Positions 33,780-42,280 of a stretch of DNA of 64,000 bases are shown piece by piece. Positions within the stretch are counted from its first letter, which is position 1. Every line of letters starts with the position of its first letter. Below the pieces are notes generated by a model. That model did no database searches. It saw only the letters and a list, made by a program, of their open reading frames with translations, and was not told the origin of the DNA. Made by a program: the position numbers and the translations under genes. Source of the stretch: JAFAXD01 sp035472475 (lineage in GTDB: Bacteria; Pseudomonadota; Alphaproteobacteria; Rhizobiales; Xanthobacteraceae); contig DATIPA010000248.1 in the NCBI GenBank assembly GCA_035472475.1, forward strand, positions 1 through 64,000, read 5' to 3'.

Positions 33780-33804
33780 TGTTCGCCTACCGAACATTTG
33801 TTCG
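33780..33804. promoter_or_regulatory. Candidate IclR-type operator, three half-sites
   Basis: TGTTCG (33780-33785), CGAACA (33791-33796) and TGTTCG (33799-33804) form two overlapping inverted repeats; the second, CGAACATTTGTTCG at 33791-33804, is a perfect 14-bp palindrome. It lies in the divergent promoter between the Rieske oxygenase gene (starts 33711) and the IclR regulator gene (starts 33878), the usual place for autoregulated IclR control. Function is inferred from position and symmetry. Confidence 0.6.
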
Positions 33805-33877
33805 ATCATAGCGCAATAGAGCCCGCCCAACAAGGCGAAAAGACAGCCAATCAACGCTTCCAGCGCGGAGACGCCGC

Positions 33878-34678
33878 ATGCCGAGGGTGAGAAGGTCGGA
33901 ACAGGAACAGCAGAGCGTGGACGCTCATGGTCCGGATTTTCTCGAGAGTCTGGCACGCGGGTTGCGGGTCGTCACCGCGTTCAACGCGGCGCCGCGTCCG
34001 ATGACGTTGAGCGAGGCCGCCAAGATCGCCGGCCTGCCCCGCGCCACGACGCGGCGAACGTTGCACACGTTGGAACGCCTTGGATACGTCAGCACCGACG
34101 GCAAGCTATTTGCGCTGACATCACGCATATTAACGCTAGCGTCGGCCTATCTGTCGTCCAATCAAATCTCGACCGTGCTGCAGCCGGTGATGGATCGTGT
34201 TGCGGGAGACGTTCAGGAGGTCTGTTCTGCCGCGATCCTGGATGGCACTGATGCGATCTTCATCGCGCGCGCAAGTCCGACCCGCGTCTTTCTCACCGGC
34301 CTCGAAATCGGATATCGCCTTCCGGCCTTTTGCACGTCGGTCGGACGTGTGCTGCTTGCCCGTATGAGCGACAAGGAATTGGCGAAATTCCTCAGCCATA
34401 TCGAGCCGAAGGCTTCCACCTCGCACACCATCGTTAACAAGACGAAGCTAAAGGCGATCATCGCCGCCGACCGGGCGCAAGGCTATTCGCTGGTCAACCA
34501 GGAAGCCGAGCCTGGATTCCGTTCGATCGCGGTCCCGGTCCGGCGCTACGACGGCTCAATCGTCGCGGCGCTCAATATCGGCGCGCATGTTGACCGCATC
34601 TCGCTCGAGCGGATGCGCGAGCGCTTTCTTCCACTACTAAAACAAGCAGCGGCCGAAGTTCAGTCGCTGTTGTGCTAA
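33878..34678 (+). CDS. IclR family transcriptional regulator (PcaR/PobR-like)
   Basis: A 266-residue regulator. The winged helix-turn-helix (about residues 24-85: FLESLARGLRVVTAFNAAPR, LSEAAKIAGLPRATTRRTLH) is followed by an effector-binding IclR domain with RVFLTGLEIGYRLPAFCTSV, GRVLLARMSDKELAKFL and NQEAEPGFRSIAVPVRRYDG. The ARGLRVVTAF and PRATTRRTL forms match PcaR/PcaU/PobR regulators of aromatic-acid catabolism. It reads divergently from the oxygenase operon and likely controls it and itself via the palindrome at 33780-33804. GCGGAGACG precedes the ATG. Confidence 0.93.
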   Translation: MPRVRRSEQEQQSVDAHGPDFLESLARGLRVVTAFNAAPRPMTLSEAAKIAGLPRATTRRTLHTLERLGYVSTDGKLFALTSRILTLASAYLSSNQISTVLQPVMDRVAGDVQEVCSAAILDGTDAIFIARASPTRVFLTGLEIGYRLPAFCTSVGRVLLARMSDKELAKFLSHIEPKASTSHTIVNKTKLKAIIAADRAQGYSLVNQEAEPGFRSIAVPVRRYDGSIVAALNIGAHVDRISLERMRERFLPLLKQAAAEVQSLLC

Positions 34679-34896
34679 GGTGCCCTTGGTCGCGCCAAAC
34701 AGGGCTCGAGGGCCAATTCAAATTCATGGTGCGTAAGATCGCTAGACGTCCGGATCTCACATGCGTCGGGTTCAGATCCTGGCGGCGGATTCACGAGACG
34801 GAGCTGCATACTTCAAGCGGTGCCTAATATTTCACGACATTTTGGCCCGAAACCGACGTCACAGCCCAAGTTGGCGGCCGCCAACCAAACGTAGTT

Positions 34897-35742
34897 TCAT
34901 TGCGTCCCATTGGTAGCTTGCTGCGCGTGGGCGTACTGAATGCGTTTGATTGCCTGTTCGATCGGAATTGGCTTTACCCCGCTCGCCCCGGCGAACGGCC
35001 GATCGTGTGCGAGAATGACGACGAATGCTACGGAAACCGCAGCGACATAAATCCCAGCCATTCGCAGCCGCATGCTGAACTGCTTTTCTTGCGAGAGCAT
35101 GATGACCATCAGGGCGGCGATCGCGATCAGCAGCATTGCCAGCCATTGGGCCGAGGAGATCCCGCCGCGGGCTATCATTTCGCGTTGCAAACGCGCGCTT
35201 CGCAAATCCAGAACCTGTCCGACCATCAGGTCGGACAGTGGAAGCCTTTGCGTGCCGCGGGCAGCCTTGGTAGCAACCCGGGTAATCAGCGTCACCAAGG
35301 GATTGTTGGAACGATCATAAAGGTTTTCGTTGACGTCCGGTCGCAGCTGCTGCTGCATCGCTGGCCAATCACTGTCCAGAATGCGCCGGCCGTGTCGGAT
35401 CAATTCATAGTAGACTTCTTCACGAAGTTCGTTGGGATAGCTCGACGCGAGCGCAAAGATGTTCTCCATCGCGTTCGCCTCACGCTGGATCACTGCGCGC
35501 GCTTGTACCTGGTCGTTCCAGATTCCGGCGGCCGAGAACGCCACCAGCATGGTAAACAGCACGCTTAAGAGGGTGACGAGGGTATTGCCCTCAAACAGCG
35601 TCTGCGATGGCGGCACCCGCAAAGCGCGCAAAGTGAGCCGCGCTCCTACCACCACCAGTAAAAGGACGAACGCGCCGCAAGCAAGGCAAGCGACAAACAG
35701 TTCAGCGAGCGGGAGTTGCTCGAGAAAAGTCAAAGGCGACAT
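34897..35742 (-). CDS. DUF4239 membrane protein
   Basis: A 281-residue protein with two N-terminal membrane helices (AELFVACLACGAFVLLLVVV; GNTLVTLLSVLFTMLVAFSA), a soluble helical middle (VQARAVIQREANAMENIFAL, YYELIRHGRRILDSDWPAMQ) and two C-terminal helices (QWLAMLLIAIAALMVIMLSQ and AGIYVAAVSVAFVVILA). This is the DUF4239 (bestrophin-like) arrangement; function unknown. The ATG at 35742 is preferred to a TTG at 35769, though neither has a strong ribosome site. Confidence 0.82.
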   Translation of the reverse strand: MSPLTFLEQLPLAELFVACLACGAFVLLLVVVGARLTLRALRVPPSQTLFEGNTLVTLLSVLFTMLVAFSAAGIWNDQVQARAVIQREANAMENIFALASSYPNELREEVYYELIRHGRRILDSDWPAMQQQLRPDVNENLYDRSNNPLVTLITRVATKAARGTQRLPLSDLMVGQVLDLRSARLQREMIARGGISSAQWLAMLLIAIAALMVIMLSQEKQFSMRLRMAGIYVAAVSVAFVVILAHDRPFAGASGVKPIPIEQAIKRIQYAHAQQATNGTQ

Positions 35743-36008
35743 GAATGCGAAAGCTGTCGATTGTAGCAAAACAGATTGGCACGGCGGTGTAGCAAGGGCA
35801 ATGCGAACGAAGGGACGGCACCGGGCCGAAAGACGAGATGGAGTTATCGCTCACACCAAGTCCGCCGTCCGGCGGGCCGACTGGCAATAATTGAGCGGTT
35901 GCGAGGCTGTTCTATAATGTTCGGCGATCGTATGATCGCTTCGACCGGCAACTGTTCAGCTGTATAAGCGCGGTAAGGCCGCGCGGCCGGGGATCGGGGC
36001 AGCGAGGT

Positions 36009-36845
36009 ATGATAGCAAGAACCGAATTGTCTGCGGAAGCGTTAGGAAATTTTCTCGCTACTGAGATGAGTCGGAGGTGCGGATCATCACATCCGCGCTT
36101 GACCGAACTGGTCCCGTTCGCTGCCCAACTTGCCCTCGAGTGCATCGCAAACAGCGACGCCCTTTACCACAATGTCGAGCACACGATGCTGGTGACCCTT
36201 GCCGGGCACGATATTTTCGTTGGGCGCGCGTTAATGATTCCGTCAACTCCCAACGACTACGCCCATCTAATTATAGCGTGCTTGATGCACGATATTGGAT
36301 ACGTCAGGGGCATACTTAGAGGGGACAGTGTCGACGGCTACGTCATCGATACGACAGGCCGGAAAGCTTCTTTGCCGAGAGGATCGTCCGACGCCGCGCT
36401 CATGCCATATCACGTCGACCGGTCCAAAATGTTTGTGCATGATCGCATGCGGGAACTCGACGCCGAACGAATTGCTCATGCGATTGAATTCACGCGTTTC
36501 CCGGCCACACCGGTGGCTTCCCGGAATGAGGCCAACGAAGAGGGCTTACTGGTGCGAGCAGCTGACCTCATTGGCCAACTTGGAGATCCGCACTATCTGC
36601 GAAAATCCAACGCCCTTTTCTGCGAATTCGAGGAAGTCGGAATGAACAAGCAATTGGGATACGAATCCCCTGCGGACATAGTCGATAAGTATCCGCAATT
36701 TTATTGGAATATGGTTTCACCTCATATCCAAGCTGCGATCCGTTACCTCAATGTAACGGCGAGCGGACGCCAATGGATAGCCAATCTTTACAGTAACGTT
36801 TTCCGTGCCGAGCGCGAGGTGAGGCTATCTGGGCCGCAGCCTTAG
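36009..36845 (+). CDS. HD-domain phosphohydrolase-like protein
   Basis: A 278-residue protein with metal-binding HD-superfamily residues: YHNVEHTMLVTLAGHD supplies the first histidines and CLMHDIGYVRG the paired His-Asp; later a histidine in AHAIEFTRFPATP and an Asp in RAADLIGQLGD. It should hydrolyse a phosphate ester or nucleotide, though no specific substrate or cyclic-dinucleotide (GYP) motif is seen. The DNA has more AT-rich codons than its neighbours (ATTATAGCG, GATATTGGATAC), consistent with acquisition. Confidence 0.83.
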   Translation: MIARTELSAEALGNFLATEMSRRCGSSHPRLTELVPFAAQLALECIANSDALYHNVEHTMLVTLAGHDIFVGRALMIPSTPNDYAHLIIACLMHDIGYVRGILRGDSVDGYVIDTTGRKASLPRGSSDAALMPYHVDRSKMFVHDRMRELDAERIAHAIEFTRFPATPVASRNEANEEGLLVRAADLIGQLGDPHYLRKSNALFCEFEEVGMNKQLGYESPADIVDKYPQFYWNMVSPHIQAAIRYLNVTASGRQWIANLYSNVFRAEREVRLSGPQP

Positions 36846-36920
36846 TCGCTGCTTTATCGACGCAAGCCTTCGACACGCAAGGCCCGCTGATGGCACCTGG
36901 CGGACCTACCGCAACGTCGC

Positions 36921-36960
36921 TCCCATGTCAGCTTTCAAGCGCTTAAGCCGACATGGGGGA
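36921..36960. terminator. Inverted repeat between converging genes
   Basis: TCCCATGTC (36921-36929) pairs with GACATGGG (36950-36957) around the near-palindrome TTCAAGCGCTTAA, giving a long hairpin with an AT-richer loop between the HD-domain gene (plus, stop 36845) and the carbamoyltransferase gene (minus, stop 36978). It may act for both. No T-run is evident, so confidence is low. Confidence 0.4.
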
Positions 36961-36977
36961 CTTTATGAGTACACGGT

Positions 36978-38693
36978 CTAATCCTTCGTGTAGACCGCCC
37001 GGTTCGTCACCACGAAATCGACGCGACCGTCGGCCAGCGCCTTGCGGCATTCCTGCGGCCGATTGACGATCGGCTCCTCGTGCACGTTGAAGCTGGTGTT
37101 GATCAACACCGGCAGCCCGGTCGCGTCGCGAAACCGCCGCAGGATGCCGCCGAACAAGGGGTTCTCGCTCTCGCGCAGGATCTGCGGCCGCGCGGTGCCG
37201 TCAACGTGAACAACCGCCGGAATGCGCTCGCGCCACTCGGGACGGACCCCGCAGGTAATCGTCATGAAATGCGCGGCGTAGCGGTTGACCGGCGTGATTT
37301 CGAAGACGCGCTCGGCGTCCTCCTCCAGCACGTAAGGTGCGAACGGCATGAACTCGGAACGCTCAAGACGTTTGTTGAGCGTATCGTTGATGGTGGCGTC
37401 GGACGGGCTCGCGATAATGCTGCGCGCGCCGAGCGCCCGCGGACCGAACTCCATGCGGCCGGTATAAACCGCGCCCGCCTTGCCTTGCCGCACCATGTCG
37501 GTTGCGATCTCGATCGGCGAGCCGTCGTGTTTGCGCACGGTAGGGGTCTGCGCCAGGCACGCATCGATGCGATCGTCGTAATTCTGACCGAGATAGACGT
37601 TGTCGAGGCGCCGGCGCTTTGAGAGCCAGGAGGCGAGCCCGTCGCGTGCGAGCAGCGCGGCCAGCCCCGCCCCGACCGATAAGCCGTCATCGCCCATCGG
37701 CGGAAGAATAAAGATTTCATCGATCGGCATCGTCTCGGCCAGCAGACGATTGAGCCGGACGTTTGCGAAAAGCCCGCCGGCCAGCGCCAAGCGACGCGCT
37801 CCCGTCTGCTTGAGCCAATAGAGCACCGACTGGGCGGTCAGGTCCTCGACCACCTTCTGGATCGAGGCTGCGATCGCCTCGCGCGGATGTCCCCGGCAAA
37901 TCGCTTTGACGCGATCGCCCATTTCATCCCAGGTCTTGAACGGCGCCGTGATCAGTCCGTCCTTGCCAAACTCAAAACAACCCGCCAGTTGCGGCGCGAG
38001 CGTGGGATCGCCGTAGGCTGCTAATCCGGTCAGCTTGCCTTCGTGCCGCAAGCGTCGAAACCCGCAGGCTTCGGTCGCAAACGCATAAGCGTACGCGAGG
38101 CCTGCACAGGGTACGGGTGGGAGGAACCAGCGGTCATCGCCATAGAAACACTCAAGCTTGCCCCCCTTGAGCGCGCGCATGCTGTAGCTGACGTTATCGC
38201 CGACACCGTCGGACGTGTAGATCAGTGCGTCGTCCCAATCCGTAAAAAACAGGGCGGCGAGCGCGTGCGCCTCGTGATGGTTGACAAAGCGCACCGGAAC
38301 GTCAGCGCGGAACCCGTTGTCGGCCAGAAACCGATCCGGCCGGAAGAGCGTCAGCGTGTCCTCAATCCCGAACCGGCGACAGAGGTCGGCGATGTCGCGC
38401 TTGGTGCGCTCGCGGCCGAATTGGCGTTGCCAGGCGTAGTGCAGTTCATTGATCAGCGGAAAGCGAAAATACTGGCTCGGAAAATAGCCACGCACGAAGG
38501 CAATGGCGTCGACGTCGGTGCGAATCCACCCGGCCGTCCGCAGCACCTCGTCGATCGCAAGCCAGGGGATTTCAGCGCCCCAGCCTTTGTGCCGGATCAG
38601 GCGCTCCTGCTGGACGGCAGCGAGCAGGTCGTAGTCGTTGAACGCGGCGGCAGAGGAGTCGTGGACACCGGAATGAATCGCCAGAATCCGCAT
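36978..38693 (-). CDS. NodU-type carbamoyltransferase
   Basis: A 571-residue carbamoyltransferase: the Kae1-like N-terminal domain starts MRILAIHSGVHDSSAAAFND, the metal/substrate motif is VNHHEAHALAALFF with IYTSDGVGDNVSYS, and the C-terminal YrdC-like lobe has YTGRMEFGPRALGARSIIAS and VLINTSFNVHEEPIVNRPQE. The family carbamoylates sugars or antibiotics using carbamoyl phosphate (NodU, TobZ, CmcH). The ATG at 38693 is 13 bases from the aspS stop, with GAGGTGACC upstream, so it is likely read through from aspS. No Nod-factor genes surround it; a cell-surface glycan target is an inference. Confidence 0.93.
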   Translation of the reverse strand: MRILAIHSGVHDSSAAAFNDYDLLAAVQQERLIRHKGWGAEIPWLAIDEVLRTAGWIRTDVDAIAFVRGYFPSQYFRFPLINELHYAWQRQFGRERTKRDIADLCRRFGIEDTLTLFRPDRFLADNGFRADVPVRFVNHHEAHALAALFFTDWDDALIYTSDGVGDNVSYSMRALKGGKLECFYGDDRWFLPPVPCAGLAYAYAFATEACGFRRLRHEGKLTGLAAYGDPTLAPQLAGCFEFGKDGLITAPFKTWDEMGDRVKAICRGHPREAIAASIQKVVEDLTAQSVLYWLKQTGARRLALAGGLFANVRLNRLLAETMPIDEIFILPPMGDDGLSVGAGLAALLARDGLASWLSKRRRLDNVYLGQNYDDRIDACLAQTPTVRKHDGSPIEIATDMVRQGKAGAVYTGRMEFGPRALGARSIIASPSDATINDTLNKRLERSEFMPFAPYVLEEDAERVFEITPVNRYAAHFMTITCGVRPEWRERIPAVVHVDGTARPQILRESENPLFGGILRRFRDATGLPVLINTSFNVHEEPIVNRPQECRKALADGRVDFVVTNRAVYTKD

Positions 38694-38706
38694 GAACGAG
38701 GTCACC

Positions 38707-40503
38707 TCACTCCTGCGGCAGCGACAGGCGAATGTGCAACTCGCGCAGCTGCTTCGGACCGACTTCCGAGGGCGCCCCCATCATCAGATCCTCGGCCCGC
38801 TGGTTCATCGGGAACAACACGACCTCGCGCAAGTTTTCCTCGCCGCACAGCAGCATCACGATGCGGTCGATGCCTGGCGCGATGCCGCCGTGCGGCGGCG
38901 CCCCGAGCGAAAGTGCATGCAGCATGCCGCCGAACTTTTTCTCCAGAACATCCTCGGGATATCCGGCGATGGCGAACGCCTTTTTCATCACGTCCGGGCG
39001 ATGGTTGCGGATTGCGCCGGAGGAAAGCTCCACGCCGTTGCAGACGATGTCGTATTGGATGGCCCGCAGGTTCAGCAGGCGATCGTGGTCGGCCGGATCG
39101 AGCGCCAGGAACTCTTCCGCCGGCATATTGGGCATCGAGAACGGATTATGGGAGAAGTCGATCCTCTTCTCCTCCTCGTTCCATTCATACATCGGGAAAT
39201 CGACGATCCAGCAGAGATCGAACCGGTTTTCATTGATCAGCTTAAGCTCCTCGCCAACCCGTTGGCGCGCGAGACCAGCGAACTTGACGAAGGCCTGCGG
39301 CTTGCCTGCGATGAAGAACACCGCGTCGCCGACGCCGAGCTTAAGCTGATCACGTATCATGCCGGTGCGTTCCGGCCCGATGTTCTTCGCCAACGGCCCG
39401 GCGCCGCCTTCCTCGCCCTCGCGCCAGAAAATGTAACCGAGCCCCGGCTGGCCTTCGCCTTTCGCCCATTCGTTCATGCGATCGCAGAATGCGCGGTTTC
39501 CTCCCGCGGGCGCCGGGAGAGCCCACACCTGGGCGGCGGGATCGGACGCCAACATGCCGGCAAAAATCTTGAACCCGGAACCGCGGAAGGCCTCGCTGAC
39601 GTCCTGCATCTTGAGTGGATTGCGCAGATCTGGCTTGTCGCTGCCGTATTGCCTGATCGCGTCCGCATACTTAATCAGCGGAAACTTCTGGGTCACCGGC
39701 TTGCCGCCGCCAAACTCCTCGAACACGCCGCGCAGCACCGGTTCGACCGCCGCGAACACGTCATCCTGGGTGACAAAGCTCATTTCGATATCGAGCTGAT
39801 AGAACTCGCCGGGCGAACGGTCGGCGCGGGCGTCCTCGTCGCGGAAGCAGGCCGCGATCTGGAAATAGCGATCAAAGCCCGAGATCATGACCAGCTGTTT
39901 GAACTGCTGCGGCGCCTGCGGCAACGCATAGAACTTGCCCGGGTGGAGTCGCGACGGCACCAGATAGTCGCGCGCGCCCTCCGGGCTCGAGGCGGTCAGG
40001 ATCGGCGTCTGGAACTCGAAGAAGCCTTGCTCGCGCATGCGCCGGCGCAACGATTCGATGACCGCCCCGCGCGTCATGATGTTCTGGTGGAGGCGTTCGC
40101 GCCGGAGATCGAGGAACCGATATTTGAGCCTGATGTCCTCCGGGTATTCCTGGTCGCCGAAGACCGGCAGCGGCAATTCGTCGGCCGGTCCCAGGACTTC
40201 GACGTCGGTCGCGTAGATTTCGACGGCGCCGGTCGGGAGCTCGGGGTTCTCAGTCCCAGCGGGACGCGCGCGCACGCGACCGTCAATTTTTACGACCCAT
40301 TCGGAACGCAACTTTTCCGCGGTCCGGAACGCCGGCGAGTCGGGATCGGCCACAACTTGCACGATCCCATAGTGGTCACGCAGATCGATGAATAGAACCC
40401 CGCCATGATCGCGAATGCGGTGGCACCAGCCGGAGACCCGAACAGTCTCGCCAATGTCGGTTGCGCGCAGTGCGCCGCATGTATGCGAACGGTAACGGTG
40501 CAT
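38707..40503 (-). CDS. aspS: Aspartate--tRNA ligase
   Basis: A 598-residue bacterial-type class II synthetase. It has an N-terminal OB-fold anticodon domain (VRVSGWCHRIRDHGGVLFID), motif 2 region FQIAACFRDEDARADRSPGE, the bacterial GAD insertion (about 290-420), and motif 3 GGIAPGIDRIVMLLCGEENL. It attaches aspartate to tRNA-Asp; alphaproteobacteria often use a non-discriminating form that also charges tRNA-Asn when asparaginyl-tRNA synthetase is absent, which cannot be decided here. The ATG at 40503 (MHRYRSHTCGALRATDIGET) is the conserved start. Confidence 0.97.
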   Translation of the reverse strand: MHRYRSHTCGALRATDIGETVRVSGWCHRIRDHGGVLFIDLRDHYGIVQVVADPDSPAFRTAEKLRSEWVVKIDGRVRARPAGTENPELPTGAVEIYATDVEVLGPADELPLPVFGDQEYPEDIRLKYRFLDLRRERLHQNIMTRGAVIESLRRRMREQGFFEFQTPILTASSPEGARDYLVPSRLHPGKFYALPQAPQQFKQLVMISGFDRYFQIAACFRDEDARADRSPGEFYQLDIEMSFVTQDDVFAAVEPVLRGVFEEFGGGKPVTQKFPLIKYADAIRQYGSDKPDLRNPLKMQDVSEAFRGSGFKIFAGMLASDPAAQVWALPAPAGGNRAFCDRMNEWAKGEGQPGLGYIFWREGEEGGAGPLAKNIGPERTGMIRDQLKLGVGDAVFFIAGKPQAFVKFAGLARQRVGEELKLINENRFDLCWIVDFPMYEWNEEEKRIDFSHNPFSMPNMPAEEFLALDPADHDRLLNLRAIQYDIVCNGVELSSGAIRNHRPDVMKKAFAIAGYPEDVLEKKFGGMLHALSLGAPPHGGIAPGIDRIVMLLCGEENLREVVLFPMNQRAEDLMMGAPSEVGPKQLRELHIRLSLPQE

Positions 40504-40627
40504 GAATCGGCTCGTTAAGAGGCGGGCGAAAGGCGCACGTGAGTCCCGTTTTGTCAAGGCAACCAGCGGTATCGGCGGGAATTGCCTCTCGACAGAACGG
40601 TCCTGATCTGCACACTCGGCGCCCGCA

Positions 40628-42280
40628 ATGGTTCAGTCGCGCCCCGCACCAGCTCAATCCATGACGACGGCGGAAGCTACGGTGGCCTCCCTCATCGCCC
40701 ACGGGATCGATACCATGTACGCCCTCCCGGGCGTGCACAACGATCACCTGTTTGACGCGCTGTTCAAGGCGTCGGACGCGATCAGGGTCGTTCACAGCCG
40801 CCATGAGCAGGGCGCGGCCTACATGGCGCTGGGCGCCGCACTCGCAACCAACAAGCCGCAGCCCTACGCGGTCGTACCGGGACCCGGCCTGCTCAACACC
40901 GGCGCAGCCCTGCTCACGGCCTATTCCATGAATGCGCCGGTCCTGGCCTTGATCGGTCAAATACCCGACGCCGATATCGGCCGCGGCGTCGGTCATCTGC
41001 ATGAAATTCGTGACCAAGCCGGCATCATCGCCAGGCTGGTCGATTTCACTGACCGCATGCGCGGGCCGGACACAGCGTTCGAGCTGGTGGCCCAGGCATT
41101 GCGGTCGATGGGCACCGGCCGGCCGGGCCCGGCCGCGCTCGAATGTGCCATCGACGTCTGGGGACGCACCGGCTCGGTTGTCCCGGTGCCGCCCTCGCCA
41201 GCACCCGACGTTGCGATCGATGAGGACGCGCTGGTGGCCGCCGCCAAGCGGCTCGGCGCGGCCAAACGGCCGATGATCGTCTGTGGCGGTGGCGCGCAAG
41301 CGGCGGCAGCCGAAATCACACAGCTTTCGGCGATGCTGCAGGCGCCGGTCTTGGGCTATCGGCGCGGGCGCGGTGTGCTCGACAGCCGTGACCCACTGAG
41401 CGTCACGCTTCCGCTTGGCCACGAGTTGTGGGCACAGGCCGACGTAGTGCTGGCGGTCGGCACCCGCCTGTTGATGCAGCTGCGGCAATGGGGCATTGAC
41501 GAAAATCTTGCCGTCATCCGCGTCGACGCCGATCCGAAGGAGCCGGCCCGGTTGCGTAATCCGGAGGTTGCGCTGATCGGCGACGCGCAGCCGATTTTAC
41601 GCCGCCTCGTGGACTCAATCGGCGCCTACAACATCCGCCGCTCTGCGCGAAGCGACGAGATGCAAGAACGCCAATCGGTTTGGACCAAGCGGCTGAGCAA
41701 ACTCGGCCCGCAGCTCGGTTATCTGGCAGCGATCCGCGCCGAGCTGCCGGAGGATGGAATTTTGGTTGATGAGGTTACGCAAGTCGGATTTGCGGCGCGG
41801 CTGGCCTTTCCGGTCTATCGCCCCCGCTCGTTCCTTTCGCCCGGCTATCAGGACAACCTCGGCTGGGGCTTTGCGACTGCGCTTGGGGTGCAGGACGCGC
41901 GCCGCGACGTGCCGGTGGTCGCGATCAGCGGCGACGGAGGCTTTCTCTACACGGCGAACGAGATGGCGACGGCCGTGCGCCATCGCATTCCGCTGACGGT
42001 CGTGGTGTTTGCCGACGGCGCATTCGGGAATGTGAGCAGAATCCAGCAGGAGCAATTCGGCAATCGGCTGATTGCATGTGATCTCACCAACCCGGACTTC
42101 GTGCGGTTTGCCGAGAGCTTCGGCGCCGCCGCGGAGCGCGCCCGCAACCCGGGTGAACTGCGTACGGCGCTGCGCCGCGCAATCAGCCGTCGCGACGGGC
42201 CGACCTTGATTGAGGTCCCGGTCGGACCTATGCCTTCGCCCTGGGAATTCATCATGCTGCCGAAGGTACGCGGTCAATGA
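40628..42280 (+). CDS. ThDP-dependent enzyme of the acetolactate synthase family
   Basis: A 550-residue enzyme. The N-terminal ThDP domain has the catalytic Glu in VVHSRHEQGAAYMALGAALA; the central domain spans about 190-330; the C-terminal cofactor domain has AISGDGGFLYTANEMATAVR with VVVFADGAFGNVSRIQ (AD in place of the usual NN or ND). Relatives include acetolactate synthase-like, sulfoacetaldehyde acetyltransferase-like and benzoylformate decarboxylase-like enzymes; no small regulatory subunit gene is adjacent. Its stop overlaps the rnd start (ATGA), so the two are translationally coupled. The substrate is unknown. Confidence 0.9.
   Translation: MVQSRPAPAQSMTTAEATVASLIAHGIDTMYALPGVHNDHLFDALFKASDAIRVVHSRHEQGAAYMALGAALATNKPQPYAVVPGPGLLNTGAALLTAYSMNAPVLALIGQIPDADIGRGVGHLHEIRDQAGIIARLVDFTDRMRGPDTAFELVAQALRSMGTGRPGPAALECAIDVWGRTGSVVPVPPSPAPDVAIDEDALVAAAKRLGAAKRPMIVCGGGAQAAAAEITQLSAMLQAPVLGYRRGRGVLDSRDPLSVTLPLGHELWAQADVVLAVGTRLLMQLRQWGIDENLAVIRVDADPKEPARLRNPEVALIGDAQPILRRLVDSIGAYNIRRSARSDEMQERQSVWTKRLSKLGPQLGYLAAIRAELPEDGILVDEVTQVGFAARLAFPVYRPRSFLSPGYQDNLGWGFATALGVQDARRDVPVVAISGDGGFLYTANEMATAVRHRIPLTVVVFADGAFGNVSRIQQEQFGNRLIACDLTNPDFVRFAESFGAAAERARNPGELRTALRRAISRRDGPTLIEVPVGPMPSPWEFIMLPKVRGQ

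Noticed and set aside
34765..34785. GGGTTCAGATCC, resembling a tRNA T-arm
   Set aside because: No paired acceptor stem, D-arm or anticodon arm can be formed around it.
34870..34885. GTTGGCGGCCGCCAAC 16-bp palindrome between IclR and DUF4239 genes
   Set aside because: No loop or T-run and only one copy; too little to call a terminator or operator.
38692..40395. 567-codon open frame opposite aspS
   Set aside because: Antisense to a clear aspartyl-tRNA synthetase; composition rich in Arg, His and Gln from complementing its codons.
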